Shown here: piece by piece, positions 46,231-58,439 of the stretch
Numbering within the stretch: position 1 is the first letter of the stretch
Layout: the number at the start of each line of letters is the position of its first letter
Assembly: GCA_947579665.1 (NCBI GenBank)
Contig: OX388348.1
Span: 15,004,001-15,068,000 of the forward strand
DNA length: 64,000 nt
Direction: 5' to 3'
Origin: Sympetrum striolatum
Lineage: Eukaryota; Arthropoda; Insecta; Odonata; Libellulidae
Translations under genes and position numbers: made by a program
Notes under the pieces: generated by a model
The model's database searches: none
Seen by the model: the letters and a program-made list of their open reading frames with translations, nothing else
Told to the model about the DNA's origin: nothing

Positions 46231-49200
46231 AAACTCACACAAGAAAAACCTGCGAAGTCTACTGATAAATTTATAAATAAATATTTAGCTTGAAAGGGTG
46301 TAATATCTTAACCGTGAAAGAAAACATCAACTATAAAAGATAAAGAAAATATTGGAAGGCAATTAGGAAATAGAAATACAAAAAGGAATCGTCATATGTT
46401 TCAGCTGATAACACGACGTATAGTATCATTGCAAGAATCCATAATAAAACAAATAGTTTGAGGTAATTTAATTGTTATATGGAATATGTCTAAAATCAAA
46501 TAAAAATTATAGAGTAAAGAAGGCAATAGGAGAACATAAGGCAATTATCAAAATTTGCTAAACAGTTTCGATTGTCATGGAATTTTTAGAGAGAGAAATC
46601 CAAAAACAAAAGAATAATGGGACTCAATTTCCGATTCTGAGGCACATTCCATCATCAAACAGCTCTCAGAAGATTCTTTTGAGTGGATCTCGTCATTCGA
46701 TCGACCCTTGGCCAACATCCTATTTGGCATATCTCATTTCAATAAGCTCCTTACTTATATTTTTGAGCTTTAAGCTATGATATCGTAGATATGATTGAAA
46801 TAAGTCTAGCTAATAATTCAATGAGACCTTTTTCTAATCATTGCTCATTATAAAATTTTATATTATTATATATAAAATAATATATGAATATTTAGTTTAT
46901 ATCCTACGTTGTACTTTTCCTAATAAATCTACAGGTAAATTATAAAACTCCATGCTCACCTAAATAAATCACACCAGCTAGTAGTGAGTGGTACGAGAAT
47001 ACAATTCAATTTTTATAAGTGCGATGAACACGAGGGAACCTTGCGCTTTTTCTACGTGGAGTAAAACGAGCAGAAAATTGAACCTTAGGATTGCAGTGTA
47101 TTTCATAGATAAGAAAATTGAAGGTGCTTCCTCCACTTCTATTGGTTCTATCAGAGGCATGCCTTTCCCGACACACTTACTTTAAAATTGATGAAATGGG
47201 AAGCTTTCTGCTACCTAGAGAAGAGCTTCTAGCGCTCTAGGAATCCACAGCTTATGAGGAACACAATGGGGAATTGGAAAACCAGTTTATTACGTATACA
47301 TAATAATTTCCGCCATTTGAAGGTAGGTGATACTTTTCGTGACCTAAAGCAATTCCTGGATTGTACTTTTTTCCCTTTTATTACAAACACGTGCAACCAC
47401 TGAACTCTTGCTCCCAAGACCCTTAATCAAAGCTTGTAGACTCACAGCTATTTGCGTATCAACTTCGGCCTCTCTCACTTATTGGTCGATCTAATTAATT
47501 TGTTCAATACCAAACATTTAATTGAAGGTTTATCTTCTATGTTTTAGTTTATTTAGTTTCCTTTATAATAAATAACACAGTAAGTAGCTAACCCTCATAA
47601 TCATTTTTATTATTTCTCATACTCTTGACTCTATCGTATCACGTCGTATTGCGTATGCTAATTGTTTTAACCTTTCATTAATTTCGCATAAAACCTCAAC
47701 AAAGAAATTTGTGAATTGCACTCCATACAACAGGTATTTCTTCGGCGAAATTTCAAAAATATGTTGAACTAATGCGGTAACTTAATGTGTATGTATTGTA
47801 ATAACATTTGTCACTTCACTGATTTAGTCGTTGTCCTTGTCATATTGAAACTAAAATGAAGATGTGGAATTCTTTTACGCAAAAGGAGAGTATAATAGAT
47901 AATATACCATTGTCTGAAGTTCATAGGGCTAATGGTGTAGAAATGAAGCCAGAAAAACAATTTGAGCTGTACGGAATACAACTGTGCGACTGACGAAATA
48001 TTAACGATTCCCTTTTCGACTTCTGTATGGTAAATAAAATAAATAAAAGTAGGATTCCAGGATAAGAATAAGAAAGAAAATAAGGAAAATCATGTTGGAT
48101 GATATAATTTGAGTCATGAGTTAGAATAAAGATTTATAATAATTAAACGGGTATACTTCTTAGATCGAGTATAATTAAAGCCCTGGATATTGAAAAAGTA
48201 TATATCCAACAGCTCAGCATATATTTTATTCCTACCCAGCGTTGTCTCCGATGCCCTTCAAAAAATATTCATCACGAAACTGCACCCTCAAGGATTCTTC
48301 TACTCTACTTTTCATAGCAGACCTTCAGATCCAGATTCCAAAGTATTTCATTTTTTTTTAACTTCACAACTCCTGCAGTTAAAATTCTCATTAGAACAAC
48401 CGCTCGTGAGAATATCCGATTTTCGGGTAATTAAGTTTGGAGGAATTAATTTCTGAAGTATGGATTTTTTAGGCATTTTGTGCTACCGCGTAGGAAAAGG
48501 CTGAGTTGGTAAGGTATGGGGTGGGAGAGAGAATGGGTTGGAGTGAGAACGGGGATACAGGAGTTGGGGATTTAAGGGGAAGCAGAAAATCCCGGGCGAT
48601 TAAGAGCGTGAGAGTGAATTCTTCCTTCCTCTTCTTACGGGAGGAATAGAGAGGGAAGTGGGGTTTTAAGAATGAGGACATAGCTTCGAACCAGGGTATC
48701 AAACCCTGACACTATTATTTCTGGTTTTCACTGTTTTATTAAAAATAAGCAAGCACCGGTTTCTATGCGATTTATTTAGAAATCAGAATACTCAGAAACG
48801 TTTTTATCGCTCCAACCATTAAAATATTACGCACCTCGGAAAGTTTGTGTTTGGCTTTATATTGTGTAAAATTAAATTTATTATTCCGCTTTAACAAGAG
48901 ATATCAGTGGGATATATATCAAAATATTATAAATTTATGATAAATTCAAATAAAAATCATTCATTTTAGTAGTAAGTTGCTGGTGCACCTTTTTATCCGA
49001 GCGTCAGTTTCCATCTATCTTTATATAAATACTGGAATAAAACGAATTTTTGTTATAATTCTATACTTCGTTAATTCGTACTTTGTTCTCAAAATTTTCT
49101 AATTGTATTGTTGAATTTTATTGTACTCAGATTGCTGCTATAACTGTATTAAGCTGAATTTTAATTTTATTGTATCACATTGCTATTTCTTTTCGCATTA

Positions 49201-50875
49201 TTTATTCTGTGTTTTCGTGGTTTCCTTCTCCCCCTTATTTGTGAGTGAAACAAGAGGAGTAGTTTCATTTTATTCAGCATTCTCTAGAGAAGGTATTCCG
49301 CACAAACACAATCTTTTTGCACTAATGTTGTATTCTACCATTACATTATGCAAGTATCTTTAACTATCGAAAGAAGATAGGCTAACCTGGCCTTTTCGGA
49401 AAATTAATCAGTTTAGAACTTTAAGACGAAATAGACTAAATTGTAGTTCTATTAACAAACTCGATTTCCGAGAGGAGAAGCACGGATATAGTGTAACATG
49501 GAAGAGATCGATAAAACAAATCGCTACTTTTGATCGAACTTTCCGCAGACCTTAAGAGTAGCTAAAAGTGTATATTAGATAAGGATGTTGGTGTAAGTAC
49601 ACCTCCTGCTATACTCCACTGGAAGCTATCATGGTAGATAAATGTAAACTGAAATCCAATAAAGAGTTCACTCATTCATTCAGAATAGTCTACTACCCAG
49701 TTACTGTTGTTTAATTAACATTAAACTAATTAAAATAGTTTGTTTTGGAGTGAAATTCGGAAAGGAATAAAAAACCATTTCGTCTCGGTTTCAATTTTTT
49801 TAAAATGTGGTTCCTGTTCGGTTTCTCAAAAATATCGGATTCTTTTATTCCGTATTTCCGAATATCCTGCATCAAACAGATTGGTGGTTTAGCTATGGCG
49901 GGAAGCGAAAATGGAGGGAAGCGAGCAACGTAGTGTAGTTCGAAGAGCATCCGCACGAGGGCGCGGTTTCATAATGCCATCGCTGCTGTGTTTGCTGCGG
50001 TTCATTTGGAGTATGTACGGGGCGCGGAGGTTTTCAATTTCTGCTCACCTTTCTGATGAAGAAGTTATCCGCTCGGAGGAAGCTGTTATGAAACATGGCA
50101 CGTACTTTCGAAATGAGATAAAAGGGCTTGTTAGTTATTGGATGCGATACCGATCTCGACCTGGCAATGAAACGGAGCGCGATATATTTTCCGTTGGCCG
50201 ATTTTCAATTTTTTCCCTTCCGAGTGACTGAGAACTTTTAATCATGCATTTCCATCCGCGAGTACCTGTTCCGTCCGACTAGGTGCTAAGAGAATTGAGG
50301 TATCAAGCATTGGAATTAACCTTGTGTGATGGGATTAATAATCAATCTCTTACAGGAGTGTTCCTAAAGGCTTTGAGAAACAGCGCTTTAAAAAGTCAAC
50401 TTTTACTTTTATCTTTTGTTTCAAACTTTGGATATAAATTGAGGAATTTTTACTGAAAGGTACAAAAGGATTCCAGCTACGTGAAAATCTGTAGCTCCTC
50501 CTAATAATGTCTTCATTACCAATAAATGAAATTTTCCAATTAAAGAAAGAAAAGTTAAGTACTAATGTACTCGTGGAACTTGCCAAATACTGTATTAGGT
50601 ATTAATCTATCGTTTTATATTGAAGATAGATGGCCTTTTATAGTAAAGAACCGAACTCTAACCTTGTGATTTCTAAAAGTTAAAAAAATAAACTTCTGAC
50701 TTAAATTGTGAAATATTTACAAAGAAAAGAGATAAAAAGAAAAACATAACCATTGACATTTTACCTGTCTTTACTTATCATTAAACAAGAAATATTAATT
50801 ATAGCACCAGAGTGTAATTAAAGCAGAGTAATTTCTTTCAAACCTTACAATAATGCATGTGCACAGCCATTTGAT
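46231..50875. other. No gene recognised
   Basis: AT-rich; purine-rich block at about 48490-48670. A GC-richer stretch at 49900-50230 holds a 106-codon plus-strand frame (49911-50231, starting MEGSEQRSVVRRASARGR) without any domain I recognise; it could be an exon fragment or chance. Confidence 0.4.
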
Positions 50876-50879
50876 GGTA

Positions 50880-50956
50880 CACTCCTGGCCAAAATTAACG
50901 CAGCACCTCCCTAGCGATCCTTACGGCCAGTGCTGAGTTAATTTTGGCCAGGACTG
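50880..50956. mobile_element. 77-bp Tc1-type MITE with TA duplication
   Basis: Flanked by TA at 50878-50879 and 50957-50958. Including the TA, the left end TACACTCCTGGCCAAAATTA(ACGCAGCAC) matches the reverse complement of the right end TACAGTCCTGGCCAAAATTA(ACTCAGCAC) at 27 of 29 positions, so the element is almost all inverted repeat. Ends of the type CAGTCCTGGCCAAAATTAA and a TA target are hallmarks of Tc1/mariner elements. Confidence 0.85.
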
Positions 50957-51689
50957 TACATAAATATTGCATCTTGCTTTTAATTATTCTTTAAGAGAGG
51001 TAATTAAAAATACTTCTCCAACTTTTAATAATTAATATAGACTAAAACTTAGACGTTTAACATAATATTGTGACAATAAGGAATATTTTACGACGAAGAA
51101 AATAATTGATGAATTCCTTCATATTTTATTACTGATAAAGTCCATAGTCTCAAATGCTCAGAAAAGTCCTAATGCTTATTATTCTATTTAGAATACTTGT
51201 GAAAAAATTTAAATTAAAATGTCTCGGCTATATGGACGATTTACATAAATTTAAGAGCAATTAACGTATTTTATTAAATATATCTATATTTTTAAATCGT
51301 TTTGTTTCATCAATTTGGCTATATTATAGCTTTATATAATTTATAACTTAAACTGGTAGAAATGAAAAAACGAGAATCGTGATTTAAAACTGTGAGTAGT
51401 TTATACAATGCTTTTCCTTCTAAATAATTCCTTGAAACATGAAACAGAATTTCCGCAAAAAGGAACAGATTTAATAATACGTCGAGGGGAATAATATTTG
51501 AGTTTACCAAGCAATACGGAAGAGAGATAAAAACTCGGACGTCCGACAAAAATGCTTGTAAAATTCTGACTGCCTGAGGGAAAGCTATGTACTAAGACAA
51601 AAATGGGCACTGTTAGGAAAGAGAAAGTATACGCAGCTAATCAAGGAAACGAAAAAAATGATGCTGAGCCGTCAGTCACATACACGTTG

Positions 51690-51765
51690 AACCGAGTAAA
51701 AATTAGATTAATTAACTTTGCGAATGATATAGCAGTTTTTGAGAAGTGGGAAACGATCTTTAAAT
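51690..51765 (+). pseudogene. Possible RT motif of a third non-LTR relic
   Basis: The plus strand translates as VKIRLINFANDIAVFEKWE before a stop. INFANDIAVF resembles the catalytic block of non-LTR reverse transcriptases (IRFADDIAV), with one catalytic Asp changed to Asn. The flanking sequence shows no clear homology, so this could be chance similarity. Confidence 0.35.
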
Positions 51766-51769
51766 AATA

Positions 51770-53690
51770 TGGGTGTACTTCGAAAAACCATCAATGCTTG
51801 TAAAATATTACACAAAGATCATGAGCTAAAATGACCTTGTAAGATCGATTACTCCTATCGGTACAATTACTCATAAAGAATCTAAAATGTTATGGATATA
51901 AGGAATTATCTAAGTAATAAATTATCTGCTTCGTATTTAGGCAGATTAGGTTTTGTAAGATGGAAGTTTTTAACCCTTTAAGGACCGTAAGAAAACGACA
52001 ATTGAAATACCGTTTTCTTCGTCTAAATTCTATTGCTTGGGTTAAATTATGATGCCATCTCAATTCTTATCAAAATATATAGCCTAATTATGTAGGTATA
52101 AAATTGGGACGAGTATGTTCCTTTGGGCAGCCTATCCTTAGAATAGGACGATAGATAAACTAACCAGAATAGTTTAAATTCATGGTACAAATATTTCCCT
52201 TGATCCTTAATGGGTCAAGATATGTATTCATCTGTTCAAATGCTGGTCGACAATATCGAAACGTTCCAAAATTTGGGGAAACGGAGCTACGCGTATGGTC
52301 TTTCGAAGTATTACTCAAATCAGTTGATTTAATTTTTATAGTTTTCTCATATAGTCATTTAAAACAACTATTCAGCAAATTCCATAATGAACAAGTACAA
52401 TAACAAATGTTAATTATTATTCCTCAAAGAAATATTAAACAGTCACTGCACTTCTCATTGTAATCAATGGAGAATAAACATCTCATATAAATTATCGAAT
52501 GAAATTAGAATCACTGACTAAATGAATGTATTATAATGCATTGAGCCATCGAATCATACATTGATCATCGATAGCAATACACACATTTACTTAGCGTAAA
52601 ACTGTTAAAGTCCGATAATAATAGGTATGAAAAACTTCTTTTATTGCGGAAAATTATTCCACTTCCTTATGGCTTCATTCAAAATGCATTGGCTATTTTG
52701 CGTTCCAGCAATTTTTAGGTTGAAAGACCAGTTAATTCAATAATGAATCAATTACTGAAAAACATTGTTACTGCGCAAAGTTCACATCCTTTAATCAAAG
52801 TATAATACGATATGGACAGTAGCTACTTTATATTCTATTGAAAATTTGCTTTGATGATTAGTCTTTATAAGGTCATCTAGAGATGAATGAACGACAAAAT
52901 AAGACCCCGTACTTTAGTGGCGCATATACCCTGAGGATCTTGCCGAACTGAGTTTTGAGGATAGAGCTAATTATGAGGATGAAGATATAGAGATAGATGA
53001 GGACTTTTCAGACGTACATTTTTCGTTGAAGAAGATAATGAATGAAGTTAGTATATGATATGCTACAACAAGTGAAAAATAAGGTAAGTGTACTTTTCAT
53101 TCTAAAAAAGCGTAGCGTACTTTGAATAACGTAAATGAATATTCGATAAAATTGCTGTTCTCTTCAATTCTAGGAAGGTTATTTCTGTAATATGATGAAT
53201 TCCAATATCTATTTTAAGATAATAGTAGCAACCATTATTTGAAGCAGGAGAGTAGTATTCTTCATAAGTAATATGCTGCTTCTACAAATGATTTTTATAT
53301 CTAATAAGGATAATAGATCCTCCCTGTTTAATAACATTTATTTCGTTCCTTGGCACTTCACCGCAACTCTTATTTTATTCAACAAATTTTGCGTTTGCCT
53401 TCCCTTCAGTCTTTTCCCTTTCATTCTATCATCGATTACAATATTCAGGAATGCCTCAAAGTTTGATCATTCCCTCTATTGATACCTAATTAATTTCTTG
53501 TAAACCTTATTTCCTAGCCGCAATATGTCAATTTACATATCCATTCACTAACGGAAGGCCTACCGTCTCTGACTTTAATATGTAAGTGCATATCTATTTA
53601 CTCAATAAAATAATGAACCATTAAGAAATGGAAATTTTAACAAAATAAAGGCAAAGACTGAAATAAAACATAGTCCGTTATTTTGATATT
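51770..53690. other. No gene; short acidic frame at 52927
   Basis: AT-rich. At about 52927-53058 an open stretch without its own ATG at the start encodes a strongly acidic peptide (PEDLAELSFEDRANYEDEDI, then more acidic residues) ending in TGA. Its composition is unlike the AT-driven frames nearby and recalls acidic N-terminal regions of transposase-derived or nuclear proteins, but no family can be named. Confidence 0.3.
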
Positions 53691-53699
53691 ATAATATTT

Positions 53700-54034
53700 T
53701 TTCTCAATCGATAACTTAATTTATATTATCCAAGCTTTCAAAAGGTTTCACAAAGAAGCGAGTAACATTCACAATGATATTAAAAGTAACGAGTTCAATA
53801 AAACCTCACTCTTTTTTAAGAATAAATTATCTCTAATGATAGCTTAATTTACGTTAACCAAGCTTTCAGAAGGTTCCACAAAGGAGCGAGTAACATTAAC
53901 AAATATTTTAAAAGTTATGAGTGAAAGAAAACCTAACCTCATTTTGATTATACAATAAATTATCTCCAATTATAGCTTACTTTACATTAGCCAAGCTTTC
54001 AGAAGGTTCCACAAAGGAGCGAGTAACATTAATC
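53700..54034 (+). repeat. Tandem repeat of about 130 bp, nearly 3 copies
   Basis: CAAGCTTTCA(A/G)AAGGTT(T/C)C begins at 53731, 53859 and 53992, spacing 128 and 133 bp. It is followed each time by ACAAAG(A/G)AGCGAGTAACATT. The segment before it (ATnnnTAGCTTAnTTTACnTTA) also repeats. No coding frame runs through it. Confidence 0.85.
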
Positions 54035-55012
54035 ACCCGATAACCTATCTTCATCAGAATAACACGTCCGAATTGGATATAGAGAAGCCTCGGGTAGATA
54101 TTCCCACCATGTTCTCAATTCTCTCCAATTCACGTAGTGAATCTATCAGAGAACACAGAAAGGGGAAAAGGCGAGCTGGATATATAGAGTGGAAAACTGA
54201 GAAAGGCCATGAGCGGACGGAAAAGTTTATTTCGCTAGGCAGCCGACTCTCTTCATTCAAATTCAGGATGGAGCTCCGTGTCGAATTTACATGTGTGGGC
54301 AGGTGCGTGAGCTAGCCATCGCTCGCGTCCCTTTTCGCTCACGCAAAAACCCGCCCACTCGCTGCCCACCTTCTCTCGTATGACCCTATCGTCTTTTTCT
54401 CTGTATCTCCCCCTGGGGGACCCCAGCGTGTCTTACTACCCATTTCCACGATTCCCGAAAACCCTTCTCTTCGCACTGCGTTCCGATATTCCTCAAAGAA
54501 TACGTTAGGACGCCATTTCTCAAGGTGTGATCCGCGTGTTCCCTTAGGGAGGGGAACCTCGGGGAAGGGGTGCATGAGGTCAAAACTGTTTTAGAAATAA
54601 TATACATAATTTCGCTATCTCTTTTGCTACAAGTAAAGTCTGCATTATAATAAACCAATATCTAGTAGTGTCATATAAGATTATTTCGAATTCAATACTG
54701 CTATAGATTTTCAAATTTCAATTTTTTTAATGATTGTTTTTATAGTAGTTATTATGATGCATATTTTATTATAACATCCACACGCGCATGGTCTTCTTAG
54801 TCTTTAACCTCTTAATGCTTATTAATTTCTATATAATATTCATACCACCAAAAATTATCGAAAATTGTAATTATCAAGTGATGTAAGTATTAGCTTCCTG
54901 CCTGGAGAACGATTCAATAACGAAGCTGCTCCTAACCATTCAATTAGTAACCTAAAGTTCCTTTTAAGTGTAGAAATTGCAAAAGGATGCATAAAAATAT
55001 GTTCGTACTTAC
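54035..55012. other. No gene; GC-richer block at 54240-54590
   Basis: About 54240-54590 is GC-richer with several CpGs (CTAGCCATCGCTCGCGTCCC). It carries open frames on both strands that are mutually exclusive and unrecognised. The remainder is AT-rich and would be intron if the candidate exon at 55013-55073 is real. Confidence 0.4.
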
Positions 55013-55073
55013 TGAAGGTCAGGTTGGTCGTAGTAATAAATAAAAGTAGCAAGAAGGCGTTCAAGACACTCAC
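55013..55073 (-). other. Candidate 61-bp exon or recursive splice site
   Basis: On the minus strand a strong acceptor (TTTTCTATCCTTTCCAG) ends just before 55073, and a strong donor (GTAAGTAC) follows 55013. The 61 nt between stay open as VSVLNAFLLLLFITTTNLTF, a signal-peptide-like hydrophobic stretch, so it could be a small exon of a secreted protein whose start codon is further upstream. The bases right after the acceptor are GTGAGT, so the junction CAG|GTGAGT is also a perfect ratchet-type recursive splice site with a downstream donor. Both readings are inference. Confidence 0.35.
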
Positions 55074-58000
55074 CTGGAAAGGATAGAAAATAAAATAAGA
55101 TTATTAGCAAAAATATCATGAAACGTAAAAGAAAAATTTACAAAAGAGGATTAACTTAAGTCATATATGCAATATAACATCAAACTTATATAAAATTTCA
55201 ATATAACAAAATTCGATTAATTTAAAAATATCTGCTCAATATTTCATGCGAATTCTAAATAAATATATTCATAAATCATAATATATCAACTTAATAAAGT
55301 GTACCAAATATGAAAATCTTCCTAGAATATAACAAATTGATTTTTAGTTTATTTTAAAATACCTTTTTGAGGTAAAAATTCACGGTTTTCCATATTGATA
55401 GCATGACATGATTTGAACATTTTGCCGAGAAGGCTTTTTGACTATTTTTACTATTTGATATTTGAGATTTTCATTGAGTTTTTTCCTCTATAAAGGAATT
55501 TGAATCAATTGAATTTAATATCAAGGATATTGAAAACAGAAGAGAAAAATAGACTGCATATGAGTATTAAATTTATACATATGGAAATGAAGTTAGAATC
55601 AGGCTGTATGCGAAATTGAAAGAATGCATTAAATTAACATGAAAAAATTAAAACAGCCAACGCTTCCAATATTTCTAGATTCACAGCCTTTAATCAAAGG
55701 ATATCCGGATGAACTAGCCTTTAGATGCTAGAATTCCAAAAATAGGTCATTATTAGGGAGAAATTTCACATGTTATGGATATATCAAAAATGTATGCAGT
55801 GAAATAGAGATATTTGTCTAAATATAAAAAAACAGGCTTCTCGATAGCATATATAGAATTTATAACTCGGGTACGATTGAATAAATTCATACAAACGTAT
55901 TATTATGCAAAATTGGGGACCAGAAAACGTTCTTTCCCAGATAAACTTTGTATAATATATATAATAGGTACAACATTTAAATATAGTTATACATTTTAAT
56001 ATGTGTACAGGTTTTGAGCAAGTTATATGACAAAAGAAAGGAAATATGGGAATAAATAATAGTTTTGTAAGGAAAATAAAAACGGTGATAACATTGATCA
56101 TAGGAAAATACATTTCTCGCGTAAAAAATACCGCAAAGACAATTGAGATCTGAATAACCAAAGGCAGTCATTATAATACAATATCACAAGTGAAGCCGTC
56201 GAATAAATAATATCCTATATAAATACGTTCAGTTTACCATATTTTAATGACTGAAAATTCCGTCTTTCCAGGAATTATATTCTCGATAATTTTTATCGAA
56301 CATTAATTTAATTATTACCTTATATCATTATACCTATGTAACACTATTTGCTAGATGCAGCAGGGTCAGGCATAGGGGCACCACGATAATTATACGTGCA
56401 GAAGATAGGTGGATAAGTAGCATTCACAATGCATTACATGTCTGTTTGAATACTGTCTATGTGTATGTGTATGTTATTATTGAAATATTTGAGCGACTTA
56501 GGTTGCTGGTAGACAATGGCTGCCACCAAAAGAAATTCTACTTGCAGCGTATATAATAATAAATAAATAAATAAAACATAATAAATCGTAATTATGATAA
56601 AATATAGAAAAGGGCATCCCTTGAGTATCGTGAAAAGTAAGACCTTAATTATAATACATTTTAATCATTAAATACTGACGGAAAATAATTAGTGCACCTC
56701 TAAAAAAACTCACCATTTTGGAAAAAACATTTTGGCTGAAATAAAAAATCTAACCTTAAGAGAATCAATATAAAGAGGAGTGAAATATGCAACCAGAATC
56801 TCGTCATTTAACATCCACAGCGTCCATCAAACACCATCCACACACGCATGACTCTCCAGCGTTCCTGTGATCAGAATCAGGGACAAAAGTTAAAGTGGAT
56901 TCCGCAGTTGAAACCACCTTCAAACGAGCCACCCTTTTTAAACAACGCTTAACCGTTTTCCCCTCTTGTTGTTTTCGAGTTACGGGGACAAAATGCTGGA
57001 GATTTTTGGAGCGGGCGAACTACCGAAGGGTGAAAAGAGGCAGTCGAAATCCCGGAATTTACCACTCCTTCCGAAAACGAGAGGAAATATAAGAGACTTT
57101 AGGCACTCCGTGGGATTCGAGAGGGAGGTCCGCCCGGGTGTTCCTCATTGCTGTGTATTTTTATCGTTATGACTTTCGTTTTCCACGAATTTTTCCAAGC
57201 GGATAAATACTCGAAGAATCCCACCTTTTATACATTTTTTGTGGAAATGCGAAATTATTTATATCCACTATATATAGACGCTTCGGTGGGCTTCTAACTA
57301 TGGATATAAGATAAAAATTAATAAATGTTTGTCTGTAAAGTATTTAGCCTCAAGGCTGGTTTGAACCTGACCATGAATCAATACATCATTTATTCCAAAT
57401 GATCGTCCCTTCTATAATACACGGATGTAGTGGGAAGAATCGAGACAACTCGTTGGCACGTGTATACAAAAGCAATACATGAGTTGGGATATGAAAAAAA
57501 TGTAATTTATTTGCTACTACAATTGATTTACTCCACTACATAAGTGTTTTGAACCATATTCTGTCTATGCTGTGTTTAGACCAAAAGTCGGTTAGAACCT
57601 CACCCCTCTAGTATTAGCTATCAGAGCTAGCAGAAAGGAATGAGGCTTACTAAGGAGGACGAGGAGTGAGGTAGTTTGTCCCTGCATACCTCATCAAGCC
57701 AGAATGCTACAAGTTGGACATGTAACCTCAGTAGCTTTCAGATAATCACAGCCATTTGCAAGAGTTATACGTTATGAATGCTTATAATGTATAAAAAAAC
57801 CTAAGGTGACACCTATGGAAAAAAGATCCACAATAAAAAAGGGGAGTGGACAAAGACCTGTGCAAATCTAATGATTGTACAAGCTAAAAGATGTAAAAGA
57901 AAGCTGTCTATAACATGGACATTTCAAAAACAATAATAAAAAATCAGAAGCAAGAAGAATATCAATATTTAATAATAATAAAATAACAAATATGACCAAA

Positions 58001-58170
58001 ATCATATGATAAAACATTCGAACGGAATGACAAAATAATTTTCTAATACATATTAAAACATACTGGTATACACATGACCAAAATTTTTTGAAAGTAAACT
58101 TGCTAATGAATTTGGTATTTTGTGACATACTTAGCCCTGAAGGAATTGCTCTCCTTATATTGGACAGGGA
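55074..58170. other. No gene recognised
   Basis: AT-rich. A 125-codon minus-strand frame (55784-56161) is rich in Ile, Phe and Tyr as expected from AT-rich DNA. A short (AATA)n run lies near 56552-56572. A GC-richer segment at 56880-57180 has two overlapping unrecognised plus frames. GCTATCAGAGCTAGCAG at about 57618 is a small imperfect palindrome. Confidence 0.45.
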
Positions 58171-58179
58171 ATTAAAACG

Positions 58180-58377
58180 ATGGAAGAAATGTCAGCTTAT
58201 TCTGAAAAAAATAAAGAGCAAAGTAAACAGTTGGGACTTTTCTCGTGGGAACAAAAATATACTTCCCGAAGTCTACTCAGTCGAAGCAGCAGACCAGAGA
58301 AATGGTACGAAGAATATAGCAGAAGAAAAGAAGAGACACATGCAGACTGGAATTTCCCGTCTCTGTACTTTGAATAG
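58180..58377 (+). CDS. Uncharacterised 65-codon ORF (weak candidate)
   Basis: The frame starts MEEMSAYSEKNKEQSKQLGL and is rich in Glu, Ser, Lys and Arg with Trp residues, unlike the Ile/Phe/Asn-rich frames made by local AT composition. It overlaps another plus frame (58088-58429) of 113 codons, and only one can be real. No domain, no clear promoter and no splice sites were identified. It may be a decayed transposon fragment or chance. Confidence 0.15.
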   Translation: MEEMSAYSEKNKEQSKQLGLFSWEQKYTSRSLLSRSSRPEKWYEEYSRRKEETHADWNFPSLYFE

Positions 58378-58439
58378 AAATAAATTGCGAACTTTGAACA
58401 TGTGGATAAAAAGATGGAACCTATTTTGACGTCAGTAAT

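Noticed and set aside
50040..50231. 106-codon frame starting at 49911 as a host exon
   Set aside because: No recognised domain and no convincing splice sites on either side; kept only as a remark.
55784..56161. 125-codon minus-strand frame rich in Ile/Phe/Tyr/Cys
   Set aside because: Composition matches AT-rich DNA and no motif is visible; plus-strand frames cover the same bases.
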